DNA from: Hippophae tibetana
Taxonomy: Eukaryota; Streptophyta; Magnoliopsida; Rosales; Elaeagnaceae
Length of the DNA stretch: 64,000 nt
NCBI GenBank assembly: GCA_037013495.1
Contig: CM072802.1
Coordinates: 47,778,501-47,842,500, forward strand
Direction: 5' to 3'
A program made the position numbers and the translations under genes. This document shows positions 52,941-64,000 of the stretch, one piece after another (position 1 is the stretch's first letter; every line of letters begins with the position of its first letter). Below the pieces are notes generated by a model. It was given only the letters and a program-made list of their open reading frames with translations. It was not told where the DNA came from and made no database searches.

Positions 52941-55008
52941 ATGCATAAATTATCATACAATGTTGCTTGGTATAGGTTTAAAAATTATTTTCATAATTTC
53001 GTCACACATTGCACGATCATTTCTACGGTATCGACACCACAAATGGTAATCCCCTTGTCTTTGAAGCATGGTTTTTTAATTTTATCTAATATTAAGATAC
53101 ATGTGTTATTTATGATATTTCACCTTTTAATCTATTTTTTAAATTGGTAAATAATTATTTCATTAAATCCAATATATAAATTTATTCTTTTTACTTATGT
53201 CTAATTTTATTTAAAATAATGATTTTATTTATTATGAGTTATTGCATATAAAGGAAAACAGTTACGTTTTATTTATTTGTTTTAAACATTTCTAATAATA
53301 TTTAGTATTAACTAGTATGTGTGAGTTTATTAACATGGGCTTATTATAAAATATTTTATTTTTACAAAACCAAATAAGACATTTGGTTTGTTAAATTATA
53401 TTAAACCAATTTATGTCGCCCCGAAATAGATGACAAAAACAATGATTTTGAGTTATATTAACACATATATATAAGTATTTTGTAGGGATATAACTTATGA
53501 AATTTTGTAAATATTATTTTTGTTTAGAGAATTAATAGACATATTTCTAATTATAAAGCTAAGATATCTAATAAAAATTAAAAGAATACGTGAAATATGT
53601 TTTAGCTCCTAATATGATAAAAACTAAATATGCATAAATTATCATACAATGTTGCTTGGTATAGGTTTAAAAATTATTTTCATAATTTCGTCACACATTG
53701 CACGATCATTTCTACGGTATCGACACCACAAATGGTAATCCCCTTGTCTTTGAAGCATGGTTTTTTAATTTTATCTAATATTAAGATACATGTGTTATTT
53801 ATGATATTTCACCTTTTAATCTATTTTTTAAATTGGTAAATAATTATTTCATTAAATCCAATATATAAATTTATTCTTTTTACTTATGTCTAATTTTATT
53901 TAAAATAATGATTTTATTTATTATGAGTTATTGCATATAAAGGAAAACAGTTACGTTTTATTTATTTGTTTTAAACATTTCTAATAATATTTAGTATTAA
54001 CTAGTATGTGTGAGTTTATTAACATGGGCTTATTATAAAATATTTTATTTTTACAAAACCAAATAAGACATTTGGTTTGTTAAATTATATTAAACCAATT
54101 TATGTCGCCCCGAAATAGATGACAAAAACAATGATTTTGAGTTATATTAACACATATATATAAGTATTTTGTAGGGATATAACTTATGAAATTTTGTAAA
54201 TATTATTTTTGTTTAGAGAATTAATAGACATATTTCTAATTATAAAGCTAAGATATCTAATAAACATTAAAAGAATACGTGAAATATGTTTTAGCTCCTA
54301 ATATGATAAAAACTAAATATGCATAAATTATCATACAATGTTGCTTGGTATAGGTTTAAAAATTATTTCCATAATTTCGTCACACATTGCACGATCATTT
54401 CTACGGTATCGACACCACGAATGGTAATCCCCTTGTCTTTGAAGCATGGTTTTTAAATTTTATCTAATATTAAGTTACATGTGTTATTTATGATATTTCA
54501 CCTTTTAATCTATTTTTTAAATTGGTAAATAATTATTTCATTAAATCCAATATATAAATTTATTCTTTTTTACTTATGTCTAATTTTATTTAAAATAATG
54601 ATTTTATTTATTATGAGTTATTGCATATAAAGGAAAACAGTTACGTTTTATTTATTTGTTTTAAACATTTTTAATAATATTTAGTATTAACTAGTATGTG
54701 TGAGTTTATTAACATGGGCTTATTATAAAATATTTTATTTTTACAAACCAAAATAAGACATTTGGTATGTTAAATTATATTAAACCAATTTATTTCGCCC
54801 CGAAATAAATGACAAAAACAATGATTTTGAGTTATATTAACACATATATATAAGTATTTTGTACGGATATAACTTATGAAATTTTGTAAATATTATTTTT
54901 GTTTAGAGAATTAATAGACATATTTCTAATTATAATGCTAAGATATCTAATAAACATTAAAAGAATACGTGAAATATGTTTTAGCTCCTAATATGATAAA
55001 AACTAAAT
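52941..55008 (+). repeat. Trimer variant N-N-O
   Basis: Monomers start at 52941 (N), 53630 (N) and 54319 (O). The M position is occupied by an N monomer, but the 2,068 bp spacing is kept. The ATTATAATGCTAAG marker precedes both this unit and the next one, linking them as recent copies. Confidence 0.85.
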
Positions 55009-56387
55009 ATGCATAAATTATCATACAATGTTGCTTGGTATAGGTTTAAAAATTATTTTCATAATTTCGTCACACATTGCACGATCATTTCTACGGTATC
55101 GACACCACAAATGGTAATCCCCTTGTCTTTGAAGCATGGTTTTTTAATTTTATCTAATATTAAGATACATGTGTTATTTATGATATTTCACCTTTTAATC
55201 TATTTTTTAAATTGGTAAATAATTATTTCATTAAATCCAATATATAAATTTATTCTTTTTACTTATGTCTAATTTTATTTAAAATAATGATTTTATTTAT
55301 TATGAGTTATTGCATATAAAGGAAAACAGTTACGTTTTATTTATTTGTTTTAAACATTTCTAATAATATTTAGTATTAACTAGTATGTGTGAGTTTATTA
55401 ACATGGGCTTATTATAAAATATTTTATTTTTACAAAACCAAATAAGACATTTGGTTTGTTAAATTATATTAAACCAATTTATGTCGCCCCGAAATAGATG
55501 ACAAAAACAATGATTTTGAGTTATATTAACACATATATATAAGTATTTTGTAGGGATATAACTTATGAAATTTTGTAAATATTATTTTTGTTTAGAGAAT
55601 TAATAGACATATTTCTAATTATAAAGCTAAGATATCTAATAAAAATTAAAAGAATACGTGAAATATGTTTTAGCTCCTAATATGATAAAAACTAAATATG
55701 CATAAATTATCATACAATGTTGCTTGGTATAGGTTTAAAAATTATTTCCATAATTTCGTCACACATTGCACGATCATTTCTACGGTATCGACACCACGAA
55801 TGGTAATCCCCTTGTCTTTGAAGCATGGTTTTTAAATTTTATCTAATATTAAGTTACATGTGTTATTTATGATATTTCACCTTTTAATCTATTTTTTAAA
55901 TTGGTAAATAATTATTTCATTAAATCCAATATATAAATTTATTCTTTTTTACTTATGTCTAATTTTATTTAAAATAATGATTTTATTTATTATGAGTTAT
56001 TGCATATAAAGGAAAACAGTTACGTTTTATTTATTTGTTTTAAACATTTTTAATAATATTTAGTATTAACTAGTATGTGTGAGTTTATTAACATGGGCTT
56101 ATTATAAAATATTTTATTTTTACAAACCAAAATAAGACATTTGGTATGTTAAATTATATTAAACCAATTTATTTCGCCCCGAAATAAATGACAAAAACAA
56201 TGATTTTGAGTTATATTAACACATATATATAAGTATTTTGTACGGATATAACTTATGAAATTTTGTAAATATTATTTTTGTTTAGAGAATTAATAGACAT
56301 ATTTCTAATTATAAAGCTAAGATATCTAATAAACATTAAAAGAATACATGAAATATGTTTTAGCTCCTAATATGATAAAAACTAAAT
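55009..56387 (+). repeat. Shortened unit N-O
   Basis: Monomers start at 55009 (N) and 55698 (O); only two monomers lie before the next M. Loss of exactly one monomer from the trimer is the expected product of in-register unequal exchange. Confidence 0.83.
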
Positions 56388-57765
56388 ATGCATAAATTAT
56401 CATACAATGTTGCTTGGTATAGGTTTAAAAATTACTTGCATAATTTCGTCACACATTGCACGATCATTTCTACGGTACCGACACCACGAATGGTAATCCC
56501 CTTGTCTTTGAAGCATGGTTTTTTAATTTTATCTAATATTAAGATACATGTGTTATTTATGATATTTCACCTTTTAATCTATTTTTTCAATTGGTAAATA
56601 ATTATTTCATTAAATCCAATATATAAATTTATTCTTTTTACTTATGTCTAATTTTATTTAAAATAATGATTTTATTTATTATGAGTTATTGCATATATAG
56701 GAAAACAGTTACGTTTTATTTATTTGTTTTAAACATTTTTAATAATATTTAGTATTAACTAGTATGTGTGAGTTTATTAACATGGGCTTATTATAAAATA
56801 TTTTATTTTTACAAAACAAAATAAGACATTTGGTATGTTAAATTATATTAAACCAATTTATTTCGCCCCGAAATAGATGACAAAAACAATGATTTTGAGT
56901 TATATTAACACATATATATAAGTATTTTGTAGGGATATAACTTATGAAATTTTGTAAATATTATTTTTGTTTAGAGAATTAATAGACATATTTCTAATTA
57001 TAAAGCTAAGATATCTAATAAACATTAAAAGAATACGTGAAATATGTTTTAGCTCCTAATATGATAAAAACTAAATATGCATAAATTATCATACAATGTT
57101 GCTTGGTATAGGTTTAAAAATTATTTTCATAATTTCGTCACACATTGCACGATCATTTCTACGGTATCGACACCACAAATGGTAATCCCCTTGTCTTTGA
57201 AGCATGGTTTTTTAATTTTATCTAATATTAAGATACATGTGTTATTTATGATATTTCACCTTTTAATCTATTTTTTAAATTGGTAAATAATTATTTCATT
57301 AAATCCAATATATAAATTTATTCTTTTTACTTATGTCTAATTTTATTTAAAATAATGATTTTATTTATTATGAGTTATTGCATATAAAGGAAAACAGTTA
57401 CGTTTTATTTATTTGTTTTAAACATTTCTAATAATATTTAGTATTAACTAGTATGTGTGAGTTTATTAACATGGGCTTATTATAAAATATTTTATTTTTA
57501 CAAAACCAAATAAGACATTTGGTTTGTTAAATTATATTAAACCAATTTATGTCGCCCCGAAATAGATGACAAAAACAATGATTTTGAGTTATATTAACAC
57601 ATATATATAAGTATTTTGTAGGGATATAACTTATGAAATTTTGTAAATATTATTTTTGTTTAGAGAATTAATAGACATATTTCTAATTATAAAGCTAAGA
57701 TATCTAATAAAAATTAAAAGAATACGTGAAATATGTTTTAGCTCCTAATATGATAAAAACTAAAT
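56388..57765 (+). repeat. Last M-N pair of the M-N-O domain
   Basis: Monomers start at 56388 (M) and 57077 (N). M has private changes AAAATTACTTGC and CATATATAGG, and the upstream TACGTG is TACATG (56341-56350). The following monomer (57766) begins in O position but carries other markers. Confidence 0.83.
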
Positions 57766-58455
57766 ATGCATAAATTATCATACAATGTTGCTTGGTATAG
57801 GTTTAAAAATTATTTCCATAATTTCGTCACACATTGCACGATCATGTCTACGGTATCGACACAACGAATGGTAATCCACTTGTCTTTGAATCATGGTTTT
57901 TAAATTTTATCTTATATTAAGATACATGTGTTATATATGATACTTCACCTTCCAATCTATTTTTTAAAAATGGTAAATAATTATTTTATTAAATCTAATA
58001 TATATATTTATTCTTTTTACTTATGTCTAATTTTATTTAAAATAATGATTTTATTTATTATGAGTTATTGCATATAAAGGAAAACAGTTACGTTTTATTT
58101 ATTTGTTTTAAACATTTTTAATAATATTTAGTATTAACTAGTATGTGTGAGTTTATTAACATGGGCTTATTATAAAATATTTTATTTTTACAAAACAAAA
58201 TAAGACATTTGGTATGTTAAATTATATTAAACCAACTTATGTCGCCCCGAAATAGATGACAAAAGCAATGATTTTGAGTTATATTAACACATATATATAA
58301 GTATTTTGTAGGGATATAACTTATGAAATTTTTTAAATATTATTTTTGTTTAGAGAATTAATAGACATATTTCTAATTATAAAGTTAAGATATCTAATAA
58401 ATATTAAAAGAATACGTGAAATATGTTTTAGCTCCTAATATGATAAAAACTAAAT
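57766..58455 (+). repeat. Diverged transition monomer
   Basis: It sits between the M-N-O and P-Q-R domains. The head has TTTCCATAATT and CACAACGAATGG. Private changes include TAATCCACTTG, ATCTTATATTAAG, TTATATATGAT, ACCAACTTATG, AAAAGCAATG and AATTTTTTAAAT. It shares TTTTTTAAAAATGGTAAAT with R monomers. Confidence 0.75.
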
Positions 58456-60523
58456 ATGCATAAATTATCATATAATGTTGCTTGGTATAGGTTTAAAAAT
58501 TATTTGCATAATTTCGTCACACATTGCACGATCATGTCTACGGTACCGACACCACAAATGGTAATCCCCTTGTCTTTGAATCATGGTTTTTTAATTTTAT
58601 CTAATATTAAGATACATGTGTTATTTATGATATTTTACCTTCCAATCTATTTTTTGAATTGGTAAATAATTATTTCATAAAATCTAATATATATATTTAT
58701 ACTTTTTACTTATGTCTAATTTTATTTAAAATAATGATTTTATTTATTATGAGTTATTGCATATAAAGGAAAACAGTTACGTTTTATTTATTTGTTTTAA
58801 ACATTTTTAATAACATTTAGTATTAACTAGTATGTGTGAGTTTATTAACATGGGCTTATTATAACATATTTTATTTTTACAAAACAAAATAAGACATTTG
58901 GTATGTTAAATTATATTAAACCAATTTATTTCGCCCCGAAATAGATGACAAAAACAATGATTTTATGTTATATTAACACATATATATAAGTATTTTGTAG
59001 GGAGATAACTTATGAAATTTTGTAAATATTATTTTTGTTTAGAGAATTATTTGACATATTTCTAATTATGAAGTTAAGATATCTAATAAACATTTAAAGA
59101 ATACGTGAAATATGTTTTAGCTCCTACTATTATAAAAATTAAATATGCATAAATTATCATACAATGTTGCTTGGTATAGGTTTAAAAATTATTTCCATAA
59201 TTTCGTCACACATTGCACGATCATGTCTACGGTATCGACACAACGAATGGTAATCCCCTTGTCTTTGAATCATGGTTTTTAAATTTTATCTAATATTAAG
59301 ATACATGTGTTATTTATGATATTTTACCTTCCAATCTATTTTTTGAATTGGTAAATAATTATTTCATTAAATCTAATATATATATTTATACTTTTTACTC
59401 ATGTCTAATTTTATTTAAAATAATGATTTTATTTATTATGAGTTATTGCATATAAAGGAAAACAGTTACGTTTTATGTATTTGATTTAAACATTTTTAAT
59501 AATATTTAGTATTAACTAGTATGTGTGAGTTTATTAACATGGGCTTATTATAAAATATTTTATTTTTACAAAACAAAATAAGACATTTGGTATGTTAAAT
59601 TATATTAAACCAATTTATTTCGCCCCGAAATAGATGACAAAAACAATGATTTTGAGTTATATTAACACATATATATAAGTATTTTGTAGGGAGATAACTT
59701 TTGAAATTTTGTAAATATTATTTATGTTTAGAGAATTATTTGACATATTTCTAATTATAAAGTTAAGATATCTAATAAATATTAAAAGAATACGTGAAAT
59801 ATGTTTTAGCTCCTAATATGATAAAAACTAAATATGCATAAATTATCATACAGTGTTGCTTGGTATAGGTTTAAAAATTATTTGCATAATTTCGTCACAC
59901 ATTGCACGATCATGTCTACGGTATCGACACCGCGAATGGTAATCCCCTTGTCTTTGAATCATGGTTTTTAAATTTTATCTAATATTAAGATACATGTGTT
60001 ATTTATGATACTTCACCTTCCAATCTATTTTTTAAAAATGGTAAATAATTATTTCATTAAATCTAATATATATATTTATTCTTTTTACTTATGTCTAATT
60101 TTATTTAAAATAATGATTTTATTTATTATGAGTTATTGCATATAAAGGAAAACAGTTACGTTTTATTTATTTGTTTTAAACATTTTTAATAATATTTAGT
60201 ATTAACTAGTATGTGTGAGTTTATTAACATGGGCTTATTATAAAATATTTTATTTTTACAAAACAAAATAAGACATTTGGTATGTTAAATTATATTAAAC
60301 CAATTTATTTCGCCCCGAAATATATGACAAAAACAATGATTTTATGTTATATTAACACATATATATAAGTATTTTGTAGGGAGATAACTTATGAAATTTT
60401 GTAAATATTATTTTTGTTTAGAGAATTAATAGACATATTTCTAATTATAAAGTTAAGATATCTAATAAATATTAAAAGAATACGTGAAATATGTTTTAGC
60501 TCCTAATATGATAAAAACTAAAT
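58456..60523 (+). repeat. Trimer HOR P-Q-R, copy 1
   Basis: Monomers start at 58456 (P), 59145 (Q) and 59834 (R). P has GGTACC, CACAAATGG and TATTTTACCTTCC, with TAACATTTAG. Q follows TCCTACTATTATAAAAATT and has ATGTATTTGATTTAAAC. R has CATACAGTG, CACCGCGAATGG and TTTTTTAAAAATGG. No difference from copy 2 was noticed. Confidence 0.9.
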
Positions 60524-62591
60524 ATGCATAAATTATCATATAATGTTGCTTGGTATAGGTTTAAAAATTATTTGCATAATTTCGTCACACATTGCACGAT
60601 CATGTCTACGGTACCGACACCACAAATGGTAATCCCCTTGTCTTTGAATCATGGTTTTTTAATTTTATCTAATATTAAGATACATGTGTTATTTATGATA
60701 TTTTACCTTCCAATCTATTTTTTGAATTGGTAAATAATTATTTCATAAAATCTAATATATATATTTATACTTTTTACTTATGTCTAATTTTATTTAAAAT
60801 AATGATTTTATTTATTATGAGTTATTGCATATAAAGGAAAACAGTTACGTTTTATTTATTTGTTTTAAACATTTTTAATAACATTTAGTATTAACTAGTA
60901 TGTGTGAGTTTATTAACATGGGCTTATTATAACATATTTTATTTTTACAAAACAAAATAAGACATTTGGTATGTTAAATTATATTAAACCAATTTATTTC
61001 GCCCCGAAATAGATGACAAAAACAATGATTTTATGTTATATTAACACATATATATAAGTATTTTGTAGGGAGATAACTTATGAAATTTTGTAAATATTAT
61101 TTTTGTTTAGAGAATTATTTGACATATTTCTAATTATGAAGTTAAGATATCTAATAAACATTTAAAGAATACGTGAAATATGTTTTAGCTCCTACTATTA
61201 TAAAAATTAAATATGCATAAATTATCATACAATGTTGCTTGGTATAGGTTTAAAAATTATTTCCATAATTTCGTCACACATTGCACGATCATGTCTACGG
61301 TATCGACACAACGAATGGTAATCCCCTTGTCTTTGAATCATGGTTTTTAAATTTTATCTAATATTAAGATACATGTGTTATTTATGATATTTTACCTTCC
61401 AATCTATTTTTTGAATTGGTAAATAATTATTTCATTAAATCTAATATATATATTTATACTTTTTACTCATGTCTAATTTTATTTAAAATAATGATTTTAT
61501 TTATTATGAGTTATTGCATATAAAGGAAAACAGTTACGTTTTATGTATTTGATTTAAACATTTTTAATAATATTTAGTATTAACTAGTATGTGTGAGTTT
61601 ATTAACATGGGCTTATTATAAAATATTTTATTTTTACAAAACAAAATAAGACATTTGGTATGTTAAATTATATTAAACCAATTTATTTCGCCCCGAAATA
61701 GATGACAAAAACAATGATTTTGAGTTATATTAACACATATATATAAGTATTTTGTAGGGAGATAACTTTTGAAATTTTGTAAATATTATTTATGTTTAGA
61801 GAATTATTTGACATATTTCTAATTATAAAGTTAAGATATCTAATAAATATTAAAAGAATACGTGAAATATGTTTTAGCTCCTAATATGATAAAAACTAAA
61901 TATGCATAAATTATCATACAGTGTTGCTTGGTATAGGTTTAAAAATTATTTGCATAATTTCGTCACACATTGCACGATCATGTCTACGGTATCGACACCG
62001 CGAATGGTAATCCCCTTGTCTTTGAATCATGGTTTTTAAATTTTATCTAATATTAAGATACATGTGTTATTTATGATACTTCACCTTCCAATCTATTTTT
62101 TAAAAATGGTAAATAATTATTTCATTAAATCTAATATATATATTTATTCTTTTTACTTATGTCTAATTTTATTTAAAATAATGATTTTATTTATTATGAG
62201 TTATTGCATATAAAGGAAAACAGTTACGTTTTATTTATTTGTTTTAAACATTTTTAATAATATTTAGTATTAACTAGTATGTGTGAGTTTATTAACATGG
62301 GCTTATTATAAAATATTTTATTTTTACAAAACAAAATAAGACATTTGGTATGTTAAATTATATTAAACCAATTTATTTCGCCCCGAAATATATGACAAAA
62401 ACAATGATTTTATGTTATATTAACACATATATATAAGTATTTTGTAGGGAGATAACTTATGAAATTTTGTAAATATTATTTTTGTTTAGAGAATTAATAG
62501 ACATATTTCTAATTATAAAGTTAAGATATCTAATAAATATTAAAAGAATACGTGAAATATGTTTTAGCTCCTAATATGATAAAAACTAAAT
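60524..62591 (+). repeat. Trimer HOR P-Q-R, copy 2
   Basis: Monomers start at 60524 (P), 61213 (Q) and 61902 (R), each 2,068 bp from its partner. All private markers of copy 1 recur, including ATAACTTTTGAAA and CACCGCGAATGG. Confidence 0.9.
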
Positions 62592-64000
62592 ATGCATAAA
62601 TTATCATATAATGTTGCTTGGTATAGGTTTAAAAATTATTTGCATAATTTCGTCACACATTGCACGATCATGTCTACGGTACCGACACCACAAATGGTAA
62701 TCCCCTTGTCTTTGAATCATGGTTTTTTAATTTTATCTAATATTAAGATACATGTGTTATTTATGATATTTTACCTTCCAATCTATTTTTTGAATTGGTA
62801 AATAATTATTTCATAAAATCTAATATATATATTTATACTTTTTACTTATGTCTAATTTTATTTAAAATAATGATTTTATTTATTTTGAGTTATTGCATAT
62901 AAAGGAAAACAGTTACGTTTTATTTATTTGTTTTAAACATTTTTAATAATATTTAGTATTAACTAGTATGTGTGAGTTTATTAACATGGGCTTATTATAA
63001 CATATTTTATTTTTACAAAACAAAATAAGACATTTGGTATGTTAAATTATATTAAACCAATTTATTTCGCCCCGAAATAGATGACAAAAACAATGATTTT
63101 ATGTTATATTAACACATATATATAAGTATTTTGTAGGGAGATAACTTATGAAATTTTGTAAATATTATTTTTGTTTAGAGAATTATTTGACATATTTCTA
63201 ATTATGAAGTTAAGATATCTAATAAACATTTAAAGAATACGTGAAATATGTTTTAGCTCCTACTATTATAAAAATTAAATATGCATAAATTATCATATAA
63301 TGTCGATTGGTATAGGTTTAAAAATTATTGGCATAATTTCGTCACACATTGCAAGATCATGTCTACGGTATCGACACAACGAATGGTAATCCCCTTGTCT
63401 TTGAATCATGGTTTTTAAATTTTATCTAATATTAAGATACATGTGTTATTTATGATACCTCACCTTCCAATCTATTTTTTGAATTGGTAAATAATTATTT
63501 TATTAAATCTAATATATATATTTATACTTTTTACTTATGTCTAATTTTATTTAAAATAATGATTTTATTTATTATGAGTTATTGCATATAAAGGAAAACA
63601 GTTACGTTTTATTTATTTGTTTTAAACATTTTTAATAATATTTAGTATTAACTAGTATGTGTGAGTTTATTAACATGGGCTTATTATAAAATATTTTATT
63701 TTTACAAAACAAAATAAGACATTTGGTATGTTAAATTATATTAAACCAATTTATTTCGCCCCGAAATAGATGACAAAAACAATGATTTTATGTTATATTA
63801 ACACATATATATAAGTATTTTGTAGGGAGATAACTTATGAAATTTTGTAAATATTATTTTTGTTTAGAGAATTATTTGACATATTTCTAATTATGAAGTT
63901 AAGATATCTAATAAACATTTAAAGAATACGTGAAATATGTTTTAGCTCCTAATATTATAAAAACTAAATATGCATAAATTATCATACAGTGTTGCTTGGT
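62592..64000 (+). repeat. Trimer HOR P-Q-R, decaying third copy to window end
   Basis: P (62592) matches at first. From about 62884 private changes appear (TATTTTGAG, and TAATATTTAG instead of TAACATTTAG). The next monomer (63281) has TGTCGATTGG, ATTGGCATAATT, TGCAAGATC and GATACCTCACC and is not Q. The last monomer starts at 63970 and is cut by the window end. Confidence 0.8.

Larger units (their letters stand above)
1..64000 (+). repeat. Satellite DNA array, ~690 bp monomer, about 92.8 copies
   Basis: Every part of the window aligns to the same ~690 bp unit in the same orientation. ATGCATAAATTAT recurs at intervals of 687-693 bp from 544 to 63970, giving 92 full monomers and two partial ones. 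Single-base changes, short indels and AT-tract length differences separate the monomers; no inversion, foreign insertion or unique spacer was seen. One monomer (544-1233) counts 71 C, 77 G and 542 A+T. Such a long array is typical of eukaryotic satellite DNA in constitutive heterochromatin or centromeres. That family-level statement is established knowledge; the chromosomal location here is inference. EcoRV (GATATC, at 1167 in the reference monomer) and NsiI (ATGCAT) sites occur once in most monomers. Host species unknown. Confidence 0.98.

Noticed and set aside
1..64000. CRISPR array or bacterial repeat region
   Set aside because: Repeats are about 690 bp and directly contiguous, with no unique spacers and no cas-like genes.
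1..64000. Tandem transposon, MITE or insertion-sequence copies
   Set aside because: No terminal inverted repeats, target-site duplications, transposase or reverse-transcriptase reading frames; units abut without flanks.
1..64000. Telomeric, rRNA or tRNA sequence
   Set aside because: No TTAGGG- or TTTAGGG-like arrays and no cloverleaf or rRNA core motifs were seen on either strand.
1..64000. Assigning the monomer to a named satellite or species
   Set aside because: I do not recognise it, and base composition alone does not separate plant, insect or other eukaryotic satellites. A database search of the consensus would decide.

Overview
The whole 64 kb window is one uninterrupted satellite DNA array. 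A single AT-rich family with a monomer of about 690 bp is repeated head to tail, always in the same orientation. Taking each monomer from its ATGCAT site (first full one at 544), I count 92 complete monomers plus 543 bp of one at the left end and 31 bp of one at the right end (average 689.4 bp). One monomer counted by hand (544-1233) has 148 G+C in 690, about 21 %. I find no supportable protein gene, tRNA, rRNA, CRISPR array, transposon or unique sequence. An array of this size and layout points to nuclear heterochromatin of a eukaryote (centromeric, pericentromeric or another satellite block). I cannot name the species or match the monomer to a satellite I know.

The information lies in the layout. 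Monomers fall into recognisable variants (letters A to R are my own labels) arranged in successive higher-order repeat (HOR) domains. From left to right: (1) 1-6073, a tetramer A-A-B-C of 2,757 bp present about 2.2 times. (2) 4502-12831, a 3.0 kb segment repeated 4,132 bp (6 monomers) away, then hybrid monomers. (3) 12832-21764, a segment E/F-G-H-G-H repeated 4,829 bp (7 monomers) away, containing a G-H dimer of 1,380 bp. (4) 21765-27424, diverged monomers without a clear HOR. (5) 27425-43977, a trimer J-K-L of 2,069 bp, interrupted at 33488-36092 by a G-H-G-H block that matches 13488-16092. (6) 43978-48804, diverged monomers. (7) 48805-57765, a trimer M-N-O of 2,068 bp with shuffled members. 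(8) 58456-62591, a trimer P-Q-R of 2,068 bp in two copies, with a decaying third copy running to the window end.

Segments several kb apart agree over 2.6-4.7 kb with only one difference noticed by eye, while neighbouring monomers differ at many sites. Several monomers are clear head/tail hybrids of two variants. This is what recent in-register unequal exchange or gene conversion would leave. A plus-strand reading frame of 69 or 103 codons recurs in 61 of 92 monomers, but it is broken by frameshift or stop in the others and I do not call it a gene. I found no new functional system. The most unusual points are the multi-domain HOR architecture, three trimers of the same period built from different variants, the block shared at an offset of exactly 20,000 bp, and a CpG-bearing box and inverted repeat in an otherwise very AT-rich monomer.
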